Shown here: piece after piece, positions 55,102-63,525 of the stretch | How the letters are laid out: every line of letters begins with the position of its first letter | Position numbering within the stretch: the stretch's first letter is position 1 | Notes under the pieces: generated by a model | The model's input: only the letters and a program-made list of their open reading frames with translations | What the model was told of the DNA's origin: nothing | Database searches by the model: none | Program-made: the position numbers and the translations under genes | Assembly: GCF_000025345.1 (NCBI RefSeq) | Contig: NC_013757.1 | Coordinates: forward strand, 1,550,001 to 1,614,000 | Reading direction: 5' to 3' | Length of the DNA stretch: 64,000 nt | From: Geodermatophilus obscurus DSM 43160 | Lineage (GTDB): Bacteria > Actinomycetota > Actinomycetes > Mycobacteriales > Geodermatophilaceae

Positions 55102-55339
55102 GGGCATCCGCTCGAATGTGCACGGCTCGCCGATCGTCGTCTCGACGATCCTGCCGGGCTACATCGCGACCGACATCAACGTCGGCCGCCGCGGCCCGTT
55201 CACCGTCGACCTCGACACCGGCGTCGGAGCCCTCACCGCCGCGATCGAGCGGGAGCGGGTGCGCGCCTACGTGCCCGGCTGGCCGTGGCGTCCGGTTGCC
55301 GGGCTGCTGCCGCTGTCCGTGGTGCGCCGGGTCACCTAG
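55102..55339 (+). pseudogene. C-terminal fragment of an SDR oxidoreductase
   Basis: Directly after the VOC fragment: VVSTILPGYIATDINVGRRG, PFTVDLDTGVGALTAAIERE and AYVPGWPWRPVAGLLPLSVV, the post-catalytic end of a short-chain dehydrogenase (PG...T motif). The NAD-binding and catalytic TyrxxxLys parts are absent. Together the two fragments mark a deletion scar. Confidence 0.7.
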
Positions 55340-55505
55340 GAGAGACCGCGCTGCTCCGTCGCCCCTCGGCCGTGATCATCGGCAGGTGGGCCCCCCGCGT
55401 CGGCGTGTCGCACCACCACTCGCCGATGATCACGCCGGAAGTCACGACCACCCCGCAGTCGGGTCGAGCGGCGCCTGCCGTCGCACGCACACCCCGCGGT
55501 GAGCC

Positions 55506-56177
55506 TCACCAGCAGATCCGCATCGGGCGCCCGCGGGCATCGGTTGCGCCGTCCCCGACGCACTCCGCGGTCCCGTCGGCGACCCGCCGGGCCGACCAGG
55601 CGGCGGCGCATGCGTCCAGCGCGTCCACGGCCGGCACCCGCGGCGGGGCCGCCAGCAGGGCGGCGTCGACGTCCATGACCGTGCGGAGAGCGGCCAGCCG
55701 ACGCGCCATCCCGCGCGCGGTGACCTTGGCGTCCCTGAGCTCGGGGTCGAGTGCCCGGAAGGCCAGCTCGGGGTGCACCTCCACGACGTGGTCGGCCGGA
55801 GGGTCCCCGAGGGCGTCGTCCAGCGAGCGGATGGCCTTGACCAGCTGGAACGACTGCGCGGACGGCGCACGCGGGGGATCGGTCGCCGCCCGCGACAGCG
55901 CCCGGGCCTCGGCGTAGTCGTCGGTGGCGAGCACCGCCCGGACCGGCGTGGGGAAGACCGAGCTACCCGCCCGACCCAGCCGCCGCCGCGCCTCCACGTC
56001 ACAGGCCCGCACGCCGTCGTCCGACAGCCCGATCGGCATGTCGATGCCCACCACCTCGACGGCCGGGACGGCGAGGACGGCCGCGACGTCGGCCAGGTCC
56101 AGCAGGCGGACCGAACGCCCCGCGAGCAGGGCCCCGACCCACCGGCCGCGCCAGCCGTCGACACCCAGCACCGCCAC
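55506..56177 (-). CDS. DUF429 family protein
   Basis: ATG at 56177; 223 aa. RNase H-like fold start VLGVDGWRGRWVGALLAG, then VVGIDMPIGLSDDGVRACDV, SVFPTPVRAVLATDDYAEAR, VVEVHPELAFRAL and VDALDACAAAWSARRV. Conserved Asp/Glu residues suggest a nuclease-like site, but no activity is established for this family. Confidence 0.9.
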   Translation of the reverse strand: MAVLGVDGWRGRWVGALLAGRSVRLLDLADVAAVLAVPAVEVVGIDMPIGLSDDGVRACDVEARRRLGRAGSSVFPTPVRAVLATDDYAEARALSRAATDPPRAPSAQSFQLVKAIRSLDDALGDPPADHVVEVHPELAFRALDPELRDAKVTARGMARRLAALRTVMDVDAALLAAPPRVPAVDALDACAAAWSARRVADGTAECVGDGATDARGRPMRICW

Positions 56178-56203
56178 CCGGGCAGCCTGACAGACTCCCC
56201 GCC

Positions 56204-56695
56204 ATGCGCGTCTTCGTCGGGACCGACCACGCGGGCCTGGAGTTCAAGGACCACCTCAAGCAGGCGCTGACCGACGCCGGCCACGAGCCGGTCGACTGCG
56301 GGGCGTTCGAGTACGACGCCCAGGACGACTACCCGCCGTTCTGCTTCGAGGTCGGCGAGCGGACGGTCACCGAGCCCGGCAGCCTCGGCGTGGTCATCGG
56401 CGGCTCGGGCAACGGCGAGCAGATCGCGGCCAACAAGGTGCCCGGCGTGCGCGCCGCACTCGTGTGGAACCGGGAGACAGCGGAGCTCGCCCGTCAGCAC
56501 AACGACGCCAACGTCGTCTCGATCGGCGCCCGGCAGCACGGCGTCGAGGAGGCCACCGAGCTGGTGCTGCACTTCCTCGCGACGCCGTTCAGCGGCGACG
56601 AGCGGCACGTCCGCCGGATCGGGCTGGTCAGCGACTACGAGCGCGACCGGCACCGCCCGGCCGGCGGACTGCCCACCCGCGACGAGCCCCGGTAG
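56204..56695 (+). CDS. rpiB: Ribose-5-phosphate isomerase B
   Basis: ATG at 56204; 163 aa. VFVGTDHAGLEFKDHLKQAL, DDYPPFCFEVGE, VIGGSGNGEQIAANKVPGVR and VVSIGARQHGVEEA. The base position carries Glu (GSGNGEQ), as in actinobacterial RpiB, rather than Cys. It interconverts ribose-5-phosphate and ribulose-5-phosphate in the pentose phosphate pathway. Confidence 0.96.
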   Translation: MRVFVGTDHAGLEFKDHLKQALTDAGHEPVDCGAFEYDAQDDYPPFCFEVGERTVTEPGSLGVVIGGSGNGEQIAANKVPGVRAALVWNRETAELARQHNDANVVSIGARQHGVEEATELVLHFLATPFSGDERHVRRIGLVSDYERDRHRPAGGLPTRDEPR

Positions 56696-56745
56696 CCGAG
56701 CTGCGGGCTCGCTGACCCCCGTCCGTCAGCCGCCCGGTGCGCGGG

Positions 56746-57987
56746 TCAGAACTCGTCCGGGCACCAGGGCGTGACCGGCCAGCGGAACGCCGTCCCGGCC
56801 TGGGTGACCGCGCCCGGGCTGACCTCGGTGACCCGGCCGGCCGCCTGCAGGGTCGCCAGCGACACCCCGCCGAGATGGGCCGCCGCCAGCGCCTCGACGT
56901 CCAGCACCAGGTCGGGGTCGGCGTCGGTCCGCGCGCAGAAGGCGCCGGCCGGGTGGCCGACCAGCGACCAGCGGCCGGCGTTCCACGGGCAGAACCTGTC
57001 GCGCACCTCGAGGACCAGGTTGACCGGCGCCGGGTAGCGGCGGGCGGCCAGCGCACGGCCGACGTCGACCAGCCGCACCCACAGCGCGTCGTACGGCTGC
57101 GAGCGCAGCGCCCTGGGCTCGGCCAGCAGGTGCCGCAGCGGGTCGTCCGGCGAGGCGGTCGGGGCCCGCATCGTGCGGACGAGGTCCAGCGACAGCAGGA
57201 ACCGCCACAGCGCCGCGTAGGCCCGCGTGGTCAGGCTGCGCACCTCCTCGACGACGACCGTGCCGTCGGGCTGACCGTCGTCGGTCCACGCCGGGCGGAC
57301 CCGGTAGGCCGCGTAGCCGGTCCCCGTCCCGTCGAGCTCGACGTGCCGCAGGAACCGCCGCTCGGAGGCGCCGGAACGCTCCGCGGGTTCGTCGCGCAGG
57401 CCGCGGTCCCACCAGCGGGCGTCGCGGTCCAGGTTCCCGGGAACGAACCGGCGCACCCGGTCGTGCAGGCCCACGGCGGCCGTTCGGTACTCCTCGACGC
57501 CGACCTGCTCGACCCGCCCCTCGCCGAGGTCGACGTCCGGGCGCAGCACCAGCCGGGCGACGTCACCGGAGAGGTTGCCCCGCCAGGTGGCCGGCGCGTA
57601 GCCGAAGCGGCCGTAGATCGAGGACTCCGAGGCCCACAGCGCCGCGACCGGCTCGCGCCCCTGCTCGTGCAGCTCGGTGAGCTGCCGGCGCATCAGGGCG
57701 GTCAGCACGCCACGGCGGCGGTGGCTGGGCGCGACGCTCACCCAGGTCACGGCCGCACAGGGGACGACGCCGCCGGGCACGGTGAGCTCCCGGCTGTAGA
57801 CGCCGGCCGTCGCGACCACCCGGTCGCCGTCCCACAGCCCGAGCGAGCGGTCCAGCTCGGCGTGCGCGGGGACGGCGTCGACGAAGGAGGCCGGCGGCTC
57901 CTCGGCGAACGCGGTGAACAGGGCCCGGCTGAACGCCGGCCACTCCTCGGGCGTGGCCGGGCGCAGCCGGTCGGCGAAGTCGGTCAC
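56746..57987 (-). CDS. Eis-like GNAT N-acetyltransferase
   Basis: 413 aa. N-terminal GNAT domain with acetyl-CoA loop VTWVSVAPSHRRRGVLTALM, a second degenerate GNAT domain, and a C-terminal SCP-like domain ending in Phe (TPWCPDEF), whose carboxylate acts in catalysis in Eis proteins. The Tyr in SSIYGRFGYAPAT matches the Eis active site. Eis enzymes acetylate amines including aminoglycosides; this one's substrate is unknown. Confidence 0.92.
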   Translation of the reverse strand: MTDFADRLRPATPEEWPAFSRALFTAFAEEPPASFVDAVPAHAELDRSLGLWDGDRVVATAGVYSRELTVPGGVVPCAAVTWVSVAPSHRRRGVLTALMRRQLTELHEQGREPVAALWASESSIYGRFGYAPATWRGNLSGDVARLVLRPDVDLGEGRVEQVGVEEYRTAAVGLHDRVRRFVPGNLDRDARWWDRGLRDEPAERSGASERRFLRHVELDGTGTGYAAYRVRPAWTDDGQPDGTVVVEEVRSLTTRAYAALWRFLLSLDLVRTMRAPTASPDDPLRHLLAEPRALRSQPYDALWVRLVDVGRALAARRYPAPVNLVLEVRDRFCPWNAGRWSLVGHPAGAFCARTDADPDLVLDVEALAAAHLGGVSLATLQAAGRVTEVSPGAVTQAGTAFRWPVTPWCPDEF

Positions 57988-57996
57988 CGGAGCTGT

Positions 57997-58206
57997 CTAC
58001 CGGAGCCCGCACCCCGTGCGACCGGTCACCGGTCTCGTGCCCCGGCAGGACGACGTCGGCGTCCAGCCCGGCGAGGGGAGCTGGGGGCCGCAGCGCGCCG
58101 AGGCCGGGTGGCCGGTGACAAGCGCGTTCCCGGTCAGCACGACGCCGGCCCGAGGGGAGGAGACCCCGTCGGCCACCTGCACGACGTCGTCCGGTCGCAC
58201 GGTCAC
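57997..58206 (-). CDS. Small hypothetical protein (69 aa) coupled to PTH2-like gene
   Basis: GTG at 58206 overlaps the stop of the upstream PTH2-like gene (GTGA). The first half, VTVRPDDVVQVADGVSSPRA then GVVLTGNALVTGHPAS, looks like folded protein; the rest is Pro/Arg/Cys-rich. Family not recognised. Confidence 0.35.
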   Translation of the reverse strand: MTVRPDDVVQVADGVSSPRAGVVLTGNALVTGHPASARCGPQLPSPGWTPTSSCRGTRPVTGRTGCGLR

Positions 58207-58502
58207 CCCGGATCCGTCCCGCCCGGCCGCCCGGAGCCGTCGTCCCCGGGGTGGCGGACCAGCGCGGCCCCGGCGGTCAGGGTCCCGGGCGCCACCTCGG
58301 TGCGCCCGGCGTCCCGGACGACGACGTCCATCGCCGCGACCTCGTCCGGCCGTCCGCCGAGCACGACGACCCGTCCGTGCGGGATGCCGAAGGCGGCCAG
58401 CGCGGCGTGCACGGCCTGCGCCGCGGCCTTGTGCCGGGACATGGACACGTTGGTGTTGACGAGGATGCGGACCTCGGGGTCGTCGGCGGCGTCCGGTCGC
58501 AC
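58203..58502 (-). CDS. PTH2-like protein (99 aa)
   Basis: I chose GTG at 58502 with GGAGG 9 nt upstream; longer versions run under the lipoprotein gene. Core: VRILVNTNVSMSRHKAAAQA, VHAALAAFGIPHGRVVVLGG and VVVRDAGRTEVAPGTLTAGA, the layout of archaeal-type peptidyl-tRNA hydrolase 2 (NxxLxMSxGKxAAQxxHA). In place of the catalytic SxGK it has SRHK, so it may be a non-hydrolytic relative. Confidence 0.72.
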   Translation of the reverse strand: MRPDAADDPEVRILVNTNVSMSRHKAAAQAVHAALAAFGIPHGRVVVLGGRPDEVAAMDVVVRDAGRTEVAPGTLTAGAALVRHPGDDGSGRPGGTDPG

Positions 58503-58683
58503 GGTGGGTGTCCTCCAGGGTCCGGCCGGCCCGGCAGCGCGCGGCCTGCGTCGCGGTCCCGATGCTCCCGGGGTGGGAGGCGCGCTGTCCAGGATCGTTG
58601 CATCGCTAGGGTCGCCGGGAGCCGGGCGCGGCCGATGCCGTCGTGCTCCTGCGCGACCGTGCGCCCGGCGGGGGGAGGGAGCC

Positions 58684-60330
58684 GTGCGCTCTCCGACGGT
58701 GCCGATCGCCCTGACCGCAGCGCTGCTCGTCAGCGGCTGCGGGGCGGCCTCCGGCGAGGACGGTGGGCAGGCCGCCGGGGTGACGACCTCCGCGCCCGAC
58801 GCCCGACTGACCCTCGTCGCCGACGACGACCCCGTCGCCGCGGCCGCCTCCGCCAGCCGGGCGCTGTTCGACGGCGCGGACGTCGTCGTCGTGGCCCGCG
58901 ACGGCGACGCCGCCGGCACGCTGCTCGGCGCCTCGGCCGCCACCGGTCTCGGCGTCCCGCTGCTGCTCGAGCCGGCCGGGGGCGGCCCGGCCGACGCGCT
59001 CACCACGGAGCTGGAACGCCTGGGGACGACGACGGTGCTCGCCGTCGGAGCGGCCGAGGGCGGCGCCGGCGGCGAGGGCGGGCCCGAGGTGGTCGCGGTG
59101 CCGGCCGCCCCGGAGGCCGTCGCCGAGGTCACCGGGCTGGAGCTGGGGCAGGCGCGGCAGGTGGACGCCGACGGGGCGGCAGCCGCGGTCGCGGAGCTCG
59201 ACCCCGAGCAGCCGGCGGCCCTGCAGCCCGCCGACGCCGCGCCGGCCAGCGGCGAGGCCGGGGACGGCGAGCTGCCCGCGGTCGAGCGCGCCGCGCCGCT
59301 CGACGACACCGTCGTCGTGACCACCGGCGCCCCTGAGGCGCTGGCCGGTGTCGCCACCGCCCGGGCGGCCGGGGCGCGGGTGCAGCTGACCGGCGGCGGC
59401 ACCGATCCGCGCGGCTCGGCGGAGCTGGTCGAGCTCATGGCCGAGCAGCAGCCCGGGACGGTGGTCGCGCTGGGCGCCGGGTTCGCCGCCGAGGACGGCC
59501 TGGACTGGAAGCTCAAGACGGCGGCCGCCGGGGAGCAGCTGCCCGGCGGGGGTCAGCTGCTCTTCCCGCAGCACTTCCTCGTCGCCCTCTACGGCAGCCC
59601 GGGCACCGGGGCGCTCGGCGTCCTCGGCGAGCAGGACCTGCCGGCGTCGGTCGAGCGGGCGCGGGCCCACGCGGCCGACTACGAGCCGCTGGTGCAGGAC
59701 GCCACCGTCGTCCCCGCCTTCGAGGTCATCGCCACCGTGGCCTCGTCGGTGGCCGGGCCGGACGGCAACTACTCCACCGAGCTGCCGGTCGAGGAGCTGC
59801 GGCCCTGGGTGGAGGCGGCCGGCGAGGCGGGGATGTACGTCGTGATCGACCTGCAGCCCGGGCGTACCGACTTCCGCACCCAGGCCGAGCAGTACCGCTC
59901 GCTGCTGGAGCTCCCGCACGTCGGCCTGGCGCTGGACCCGGAGTGGCGGCTGGGGCCGGGCGAGGTGCACCTGACCCAGATCGGCTCGGTGTCCATCGAC
60001 GAGGTCAACGAGGTCGTCACCTGGCTGGCCGACCTGACGCGGGCGGGCGACCTGCCGCAGAAGCTGCTGCTGCTGCACCAGTTCCGGGTCGACATGATCC
60101 CCGACCGCGACCGGCTGGACACCTCCCGCGACGAGCTGGCGCTGATGGTGCACGCCGACGGCCAGGGCGGTCAGGGCGACAAGCAGGCGACTTGGCGGAC
60201 GCTGCGGCAGACCGAGCCGGACGAGGTCGCCTGGGGCTGGAAGAACTTCTACGACGAGGACGTCCCGATGCTCACGCCGGAGGAGACCGTCGCCGTCGAG
60301 CCGCGCCCGGACCTGGTCAGCTACCAGTAG
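58684..60330 (+). CDS. Large lipoprotein, Ala/Gly/Glu-rich
   Basis: GTG at 58684 after GGAGGG; 548 aa. Lipobox LLVSGC at residues 15-20 gives a lipid-anchored exported protein. The N-terminal half contains Rossmann-like repeats similar to cell-wall-binding repeat 2 (GADVVVVARDGDAAGTLLGA, PLLLEPAGGGPADALTTELE). The C-terminal half is TIM-barrel-like (AGMYVVIDLQPGRTDFRTQA, HVGLALDPEWRLGPGEVHLT). Precise role unknown; possibly a cell-wall-associated glycosidase-like fold. Confidence 0.85.
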   Translation: MRSPTVPIALTAALLVSGCGAASGEDGGQAAGVTTSAPDARLTLVADDDPVAAAASASRALFDGADVVVVARDGDAAGTLLGASAATGLGVPLLLEPAGGGPADALTTELERLGTTTVLAVGAAEGGAGGEGGPEVVAVPAAPEAVAEVTGLELGQARQVDADGAAAAVAELDPEQPAALQPADAAPASGEAGDGELPAVERAAPLDDTVVVTTGAPEALAGVATARAAGARVQLTGGGTDPRGSAELVELMAEQQPGTVVALGAGFAAEDGLDWKLKTAAAGEQLPGGGQLLFPQHFLVALYGSPGTGALGVLGEQDLPASVERARAHAADYEPLVQDATVVPAFEVIATVASSVAGPDGNYSTELPVEELRPWVEAAGEAGMYVVIDLQPGRTDFRTQAEQYRSLLELPHVGLALDPEWRLGPGEVHLTQIGSVSIDEVNEVVTWLADLTRAGDLPQKLLLLHQFRVDMIPDRDRLDTSRDELALMVHADGQGGQGDKQATWRTLRQTEPDEVAWGWKNFYDEDVPMLTPEETVAVEPRPDLVSYQ

Positions 60331-60406
60331 CCGGGCGGGTGACCGGGTCTGCCGTTCCGTCGGTGTCCTGTGGTGAGCTGTCGCGGCCCACGCCGGAGGA
60401 GGACCC

Positions 60407-61381
60407 ATGACGACCGTGCTGACCGACGAACTGGACCCGCGGCTGCTCGAGCACCGCCGGGAGCTGACCGGCTACTGCTACCGGATGCTGGGGTCGGCCT
60501 TCGACGCCGACGACGCCGTGCAGGAGACGATGGTCCGCGCCTGGCGGGGCCTGGGTGACTTCGAGGGCCGGTCGGCGCTGCGGTCGTGGTTGTACCGGAT
60601 CGCCACCAACGTCTGCCTCGACCAGCTCTCCGGCAGGCAGCGGCGGGCGCTGCCCATGGACCTCTCCGGCTCGCCGTGGCAGCCGGTCGAGGCCTCGCTG
60701 GCCGCCCGCCGCCCGGCGACGGCGTGGGTCGAGCCGGTGCTCGACCGGCAGGTCGTCGCCCAGGACGCCGACCCCGCCGAGCAGGCCGTGCAGCGGGAGT
60801 CGATCCGGCTGGCCTTCGTCTCCGCGCTGCAGCACCTGCCGCCGCGCCAGCGGGCCGTGCTGCTGCTGCGCGAGGTGCTCCGCTGGCGGGCCGACGAGGT
60901 CGCCCAGCTGCTCGACACCACCGTCGCGTCGGTCAACAGCGCGCTGCAGCGGGCCCGCGCCACGATGGCCGTGGTCGGCGGCGAGGCCGAGACCGAGCCG
61001 CTGGACGACGTCCACCGCGCCCTGCTCGAGCGCTACGTCGACGCGTTCGAGCGCTACGACGTCGAGGGCCTGGTGTCGCTGCTGCACGAGGACGCCACCC
61101 AGCACATGCCGCCGCTGGAGATGTGGCTGCGCGGCCGGGCCGACATCGGCACCTGGATGCTCGGCCCCGGCGCGAAGTGCCGCGGCTCCCGGGTGCTGCC
61201 GACGATCGCCAACGGGGCGCCGGCGTTCGCGCAGTACCGCCCCCGCGCCGGCGGCGGGCACGAGCCGTGGGCGCTGCACGTGCTCGAGGTGCGCGACGGC
61301 CGCGTCGCGCACATCTCCAGCTTCCTCGACCTCGACAACGACCTGTTCCGCCGGCTCGGCCTGCCCGTCGAGCCGGCCTGA
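60407..61381 (+). CDS. ECF sigma factor with SnoaL-like C-terminal domain
   Basis: ATG at 60407 with GGAGGAGG 7 nt upstream; 324 aa. Region 2: [20 protein letters not shown] then [11 protein letters not shown]; region 4: [20 protein letters not shown] then [20 protein letters not shown]. The last 130 residues ([20 protein letters not shown]) are a SnoaL-like fold, typical of the SigG-type ECF group, where the fused domain is thought to regulate activity. No anti-sigma gene is nearby. Confidence 0.92.
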   Translation: MTTVLTDELDPRLLEHRRELTGYCYRMLGSAFDADDAVQETMVRAWRGLGDFEGRSALRSWLYRIATNVCLDQLSGRQRRALPMDLSGSPWQPVEASLAARRPATAWVEPVLDRQVVAQDADPAEQAVQRESIRLAFVSALQHLPPRQRAVLLLREVLRWRADEVAQLLDTTVASVNSALQRARATMAVVGGEAETEPLDDVHRALLERYVDAFERYDVEGLVSLLHEDATQHMPPLEMWLRGRADIGTWMLGPGAKCRGSRVLPTIANGAPAFAQYRPRAGGGHEPWALHVLEVRDGRVAHISSFLDLDNDLFRRLGLPVEPA

Positions 61382-61382
61382 G

Positions 61383-61447
61383 AGAAGACCCCGTCCCCTC
61401 AGCGCTCGCAGCCTCGCTCCGCCGACTCCCGTCACTCCGGGACGAGT
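61383..61447. repeat. Short intergenic repeat-family copy
   Basis: AGAAGACCCCGTCCCCTCAG and CGCTCGCAGCCTCGC sit between the convergent sigma factor and LysR gene ends. Confidence 0.5.
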
Positions 61448-61449
61448 TG

Positions 61450-62310
61450 TCAGGTGGCTGCGTACAGCCGGGTGACGGCATCGACCAGATCGCCCAGTCC
61501 GTTGGGGTGGTGGTCGCGCCACCAGGCGAGTCTGACGGGGATGCGGGGGCCGTCCTTGATGGGCCGGTAGGTCACCCCGGGGCGCGGGTGGTGGTGCGCG
61601 GTGGCCTCGGCGGTGGTTCCCACGCCACGCCCGGCGGCGATGGCGTCGAGCCAGCCGTCGACGTCGGTGGACTCGATGAACCGGGGCGGATGGTCGGCGC
61701 CGTGCCACAGCTGGCTGCTGGTGGTCCCGACCCGGGGATCGATGATCACGGTGCGGTCGGCGATCTCGGCCATGCTCAGCTGGCGCCGTCGCGACCACTG
61801 CGGGTCATCGGAGGCGAAAGCGACCAGCCGGCGTTCCAACCCCACCACGAGGGACTCGAATCGCTTCTCATCGACCGGTCGGCGCACGATCGCCACATCG
61901 CACAGGCCCTCGGCCAGGCCCGCGGTGGGCGAGTTGTGCCGGAGCAGCTCCAGCTCGAGCGCATCGTGGCGCTGCGCCCAGTCCCGTTGCAGGCGGGCGG
62001 TGTGCCGCCCGAGAGCCGCCCACGCATAGCCCAGCCGCAGGACGTCGTGGCGTGAGGTCAGGAACTCGGTGAACCTCGCGGCCTCGGACAGCACCCTCCG
62101 GGCATGCGGCAGCACCTGTTGCCCGGTGCTGGTGAGCTCGCACCCGCGCGGCACCCGCCGCAACAGCCGGTCCCCGAGGGTCTTCTCCAGTCCCGCGATC
62201 GTGCGGGAGACCGCGGCCTGCGAGACGTACAACTGCGCGGCGGCGTCGGTGAACGACCCTGCTTCAGCGACCGTGACGAAGAACCGCAGCTCCCGGAGAC
62301 TCCACTCCAT
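61450..62310 (-). CDS. LysR-type transcriptional regulator
   Basis: I chose ATG at 62310 (MEWSLRELRFFVTVAEAGSF); 286 aa. N-terminal winged HTH (FTDAAAQLYVSQAAVSRTIA, LEKTLGDRLLRRVPRG) and a periplasmic-binding-like effector domain. It is divergent from the EamA transporter with a 69-bp gap, the classic LysR arrangement for regulating its neighbour. Confidence 0.93.
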   Translation of the reverse strand: MEWSLRELRFFVTVAEAGSFTDAAAQLYVSQAAVSRTIAGLEKTLGDRLLRRVPRGCELTSTGQQVLPHARRVLSEAARFTEFLTSRHDVLRLGYAWAALGRHTARLQRDWAQRHDALELELLRHNSPTAGLAEGLCDVAIVRRPVDEKRFESLVVGLERRLVAFASDDPQWSRRRQLSMAEIADRTVIIDPRVGTTSSQLWHGADHPPRFIESTDVDGWLDAIAAGRGVGTTAEATAHHHPRPGVTYRPIKDGPRIPVRLAWWRDHHPNGLGDLVDAVTRLYAAT

Positions 62311-62379
62311 GACCAAAGCGTATGGAAGTGCCAGAACATGCACTAGGGTCATGCGGCGCCACACCCCTACCGTCGGCGC
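62311..62379. promoter_or_regulatory. Divergent LysR/EamA promoter region
   Basis: 69 bp shared by both promoters, locally A/T-richer (CCAAAGCGTATGGAAGTGCC, AACATGCACTAGGGTCATG). T-N11-A-type LysR boxes are plausible, but I cannot single one out. Confidence 0.5.
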
Positions 62380-63339
62380 ATGAACGCCCTCGACATCGCT
62401 GAACGCGCGCACTCCGCGCCGGCCGGCCGCCGACAGTTCTCCGCTGCCACGGCCACCCCGCGTCAGCGCGGTGCCGGCATCGCGCTGATGCTCGCCAGCT
62501 CGGCGTCGAACCAGACCGGCGCCGCCCTGGGTGCGTTGGCGTTCCCGGCCATCGGTCCGGTCGGCGTGGTCGCGGTCCGCCAGTTCGTCACCGCCCTCGT
62601 CCTGACGCCGATCGTGCGCCCGAGGCTCCGTGGCCTGCGCCAGGACCAGTGGTGGCCGGTCCTCGGTCTGGTGGTCGTGTTCAGCGTGATGAACCTCAGC
62701 CTGTATGCCGCGATCGACCGCATCGGGCTCGGCCTGGCCGTCACCTTGGAGTTCCTCGGCCCGCTCACCGTCGCCATCGCCGGCTCACGGCGGGTGCTCA
62801 CCATCGCCTGCGCCGCTCTGGCCGGGATCGGCGTGGTGGTGCTGACCGACCCGGGGCCCAGCACGGACCTCATCGGCATCGCCCTGGCCCTGCTCGCGGC
62901 GCTGGCCTGGGGCTCCTACATCCTGCTCAACCGCACCCTCGGCCAGCGGCTTCCCGGCCTGCACGGCACCGCTGTGGCCAGCCTCGTCACCGCCGCCGCC
63001 TGGACCCCCATCGCCGTGACGTGGTTCGCCTTCCACGCCCCCACTGCCGCGGCCGTCGCCCTCGCCGTCGCCTGCGGGCTGATGTCCTCCATCGCGCCCT
63101 ACGTCGCCGACCTGCTCGCCCTGCGCCGAGTACCCGCCCAGGTGTTCGGCACCTTCACCAGCACCAACCCCGTCTGGGCGGTCCTGGCCGGCTGGCTGCT
63201 GCTCCACCAAGCCCTCGACCTCAACGAGTGGATCGGGATCGGCCTGATCGTCACCAGCAACGTCGTCGTCTCCGCAGGGGCACTCACCTCGTCGAGGGGG
63301 GAGGTGCGAGCAGCGGCGCTCCGGGACATCGCAGACTGA
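62380..63339 (+). CDS. EamA/RhtA-type DMT transporter
   Basis: ATG at 62380; 319 aa, ten membrane helices in two EamA halves: GIALMLASSASNQTGAALGA, VVFSVMNLSLYAAIDRIGLG and LAVTLEFLGPLTVAIAGSRR, then a second half ending in LALRRVPAQVFGTFTSTNPV, WAVLAGWLLLHQALDLNEWI. RhtA-like proteins export threonine, homoserine or other small metabolites. Regulated by the divergent LysR gene (inference). Confidence 0.92.
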   Translation: MNALDIAERAHSAPAGRRQFSAATATPRQRGAGIALMLASSASNQTGAALGALAFPAIGPVGVVAVRQFVTALVLTPIVRPRLRGLRQDQWWPVLGLVVVFSVMNLSLYAAIDRIGLGLAVTLEFLGPLTVAIAGSRRVLTIACAALAGIGVVVLTDPGPSTDLIGIALALLAALAWGSYILLNRTLGQRLPGLHGTAVASLVTAAAWTPIAVTWFAFHAPTAAAVALAVACGLMSSIAPYVADLLALRRVPAQVFGTFTSTNPVWAVLAGWLLLHQALDLNEWIGIGLIVTSNVVVSAGALTSSRGEVRAAALRDIAD

Positions 63340-63525
63340 CCGTGGCCGGGCGGCGATGGCCCGAGCGGCTCCTGGCCCCCGTTGCAGACACGCGTCGTCG
63401 GGGCCTGTGCGCTGATCTGCTCCTGCTGGCTCCCCGCCGTCGTCCTGAGAGGAGTTCTCAGCCTCCAGACGAGGCCCATCCGGACGAGGACGAGGCGGAA
63501 CCCGGCAGGGGGCCACCGCACCGGC

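Noticed and set aside
56737..58683. Very long plus-strand frame upstream of the lipoprotein gene
   Set aside because: It lies antisense to the Eis-like and PTH2-like genes. The lipoprotein has a clear GTG start, ribosome site and lipobox at 58684.
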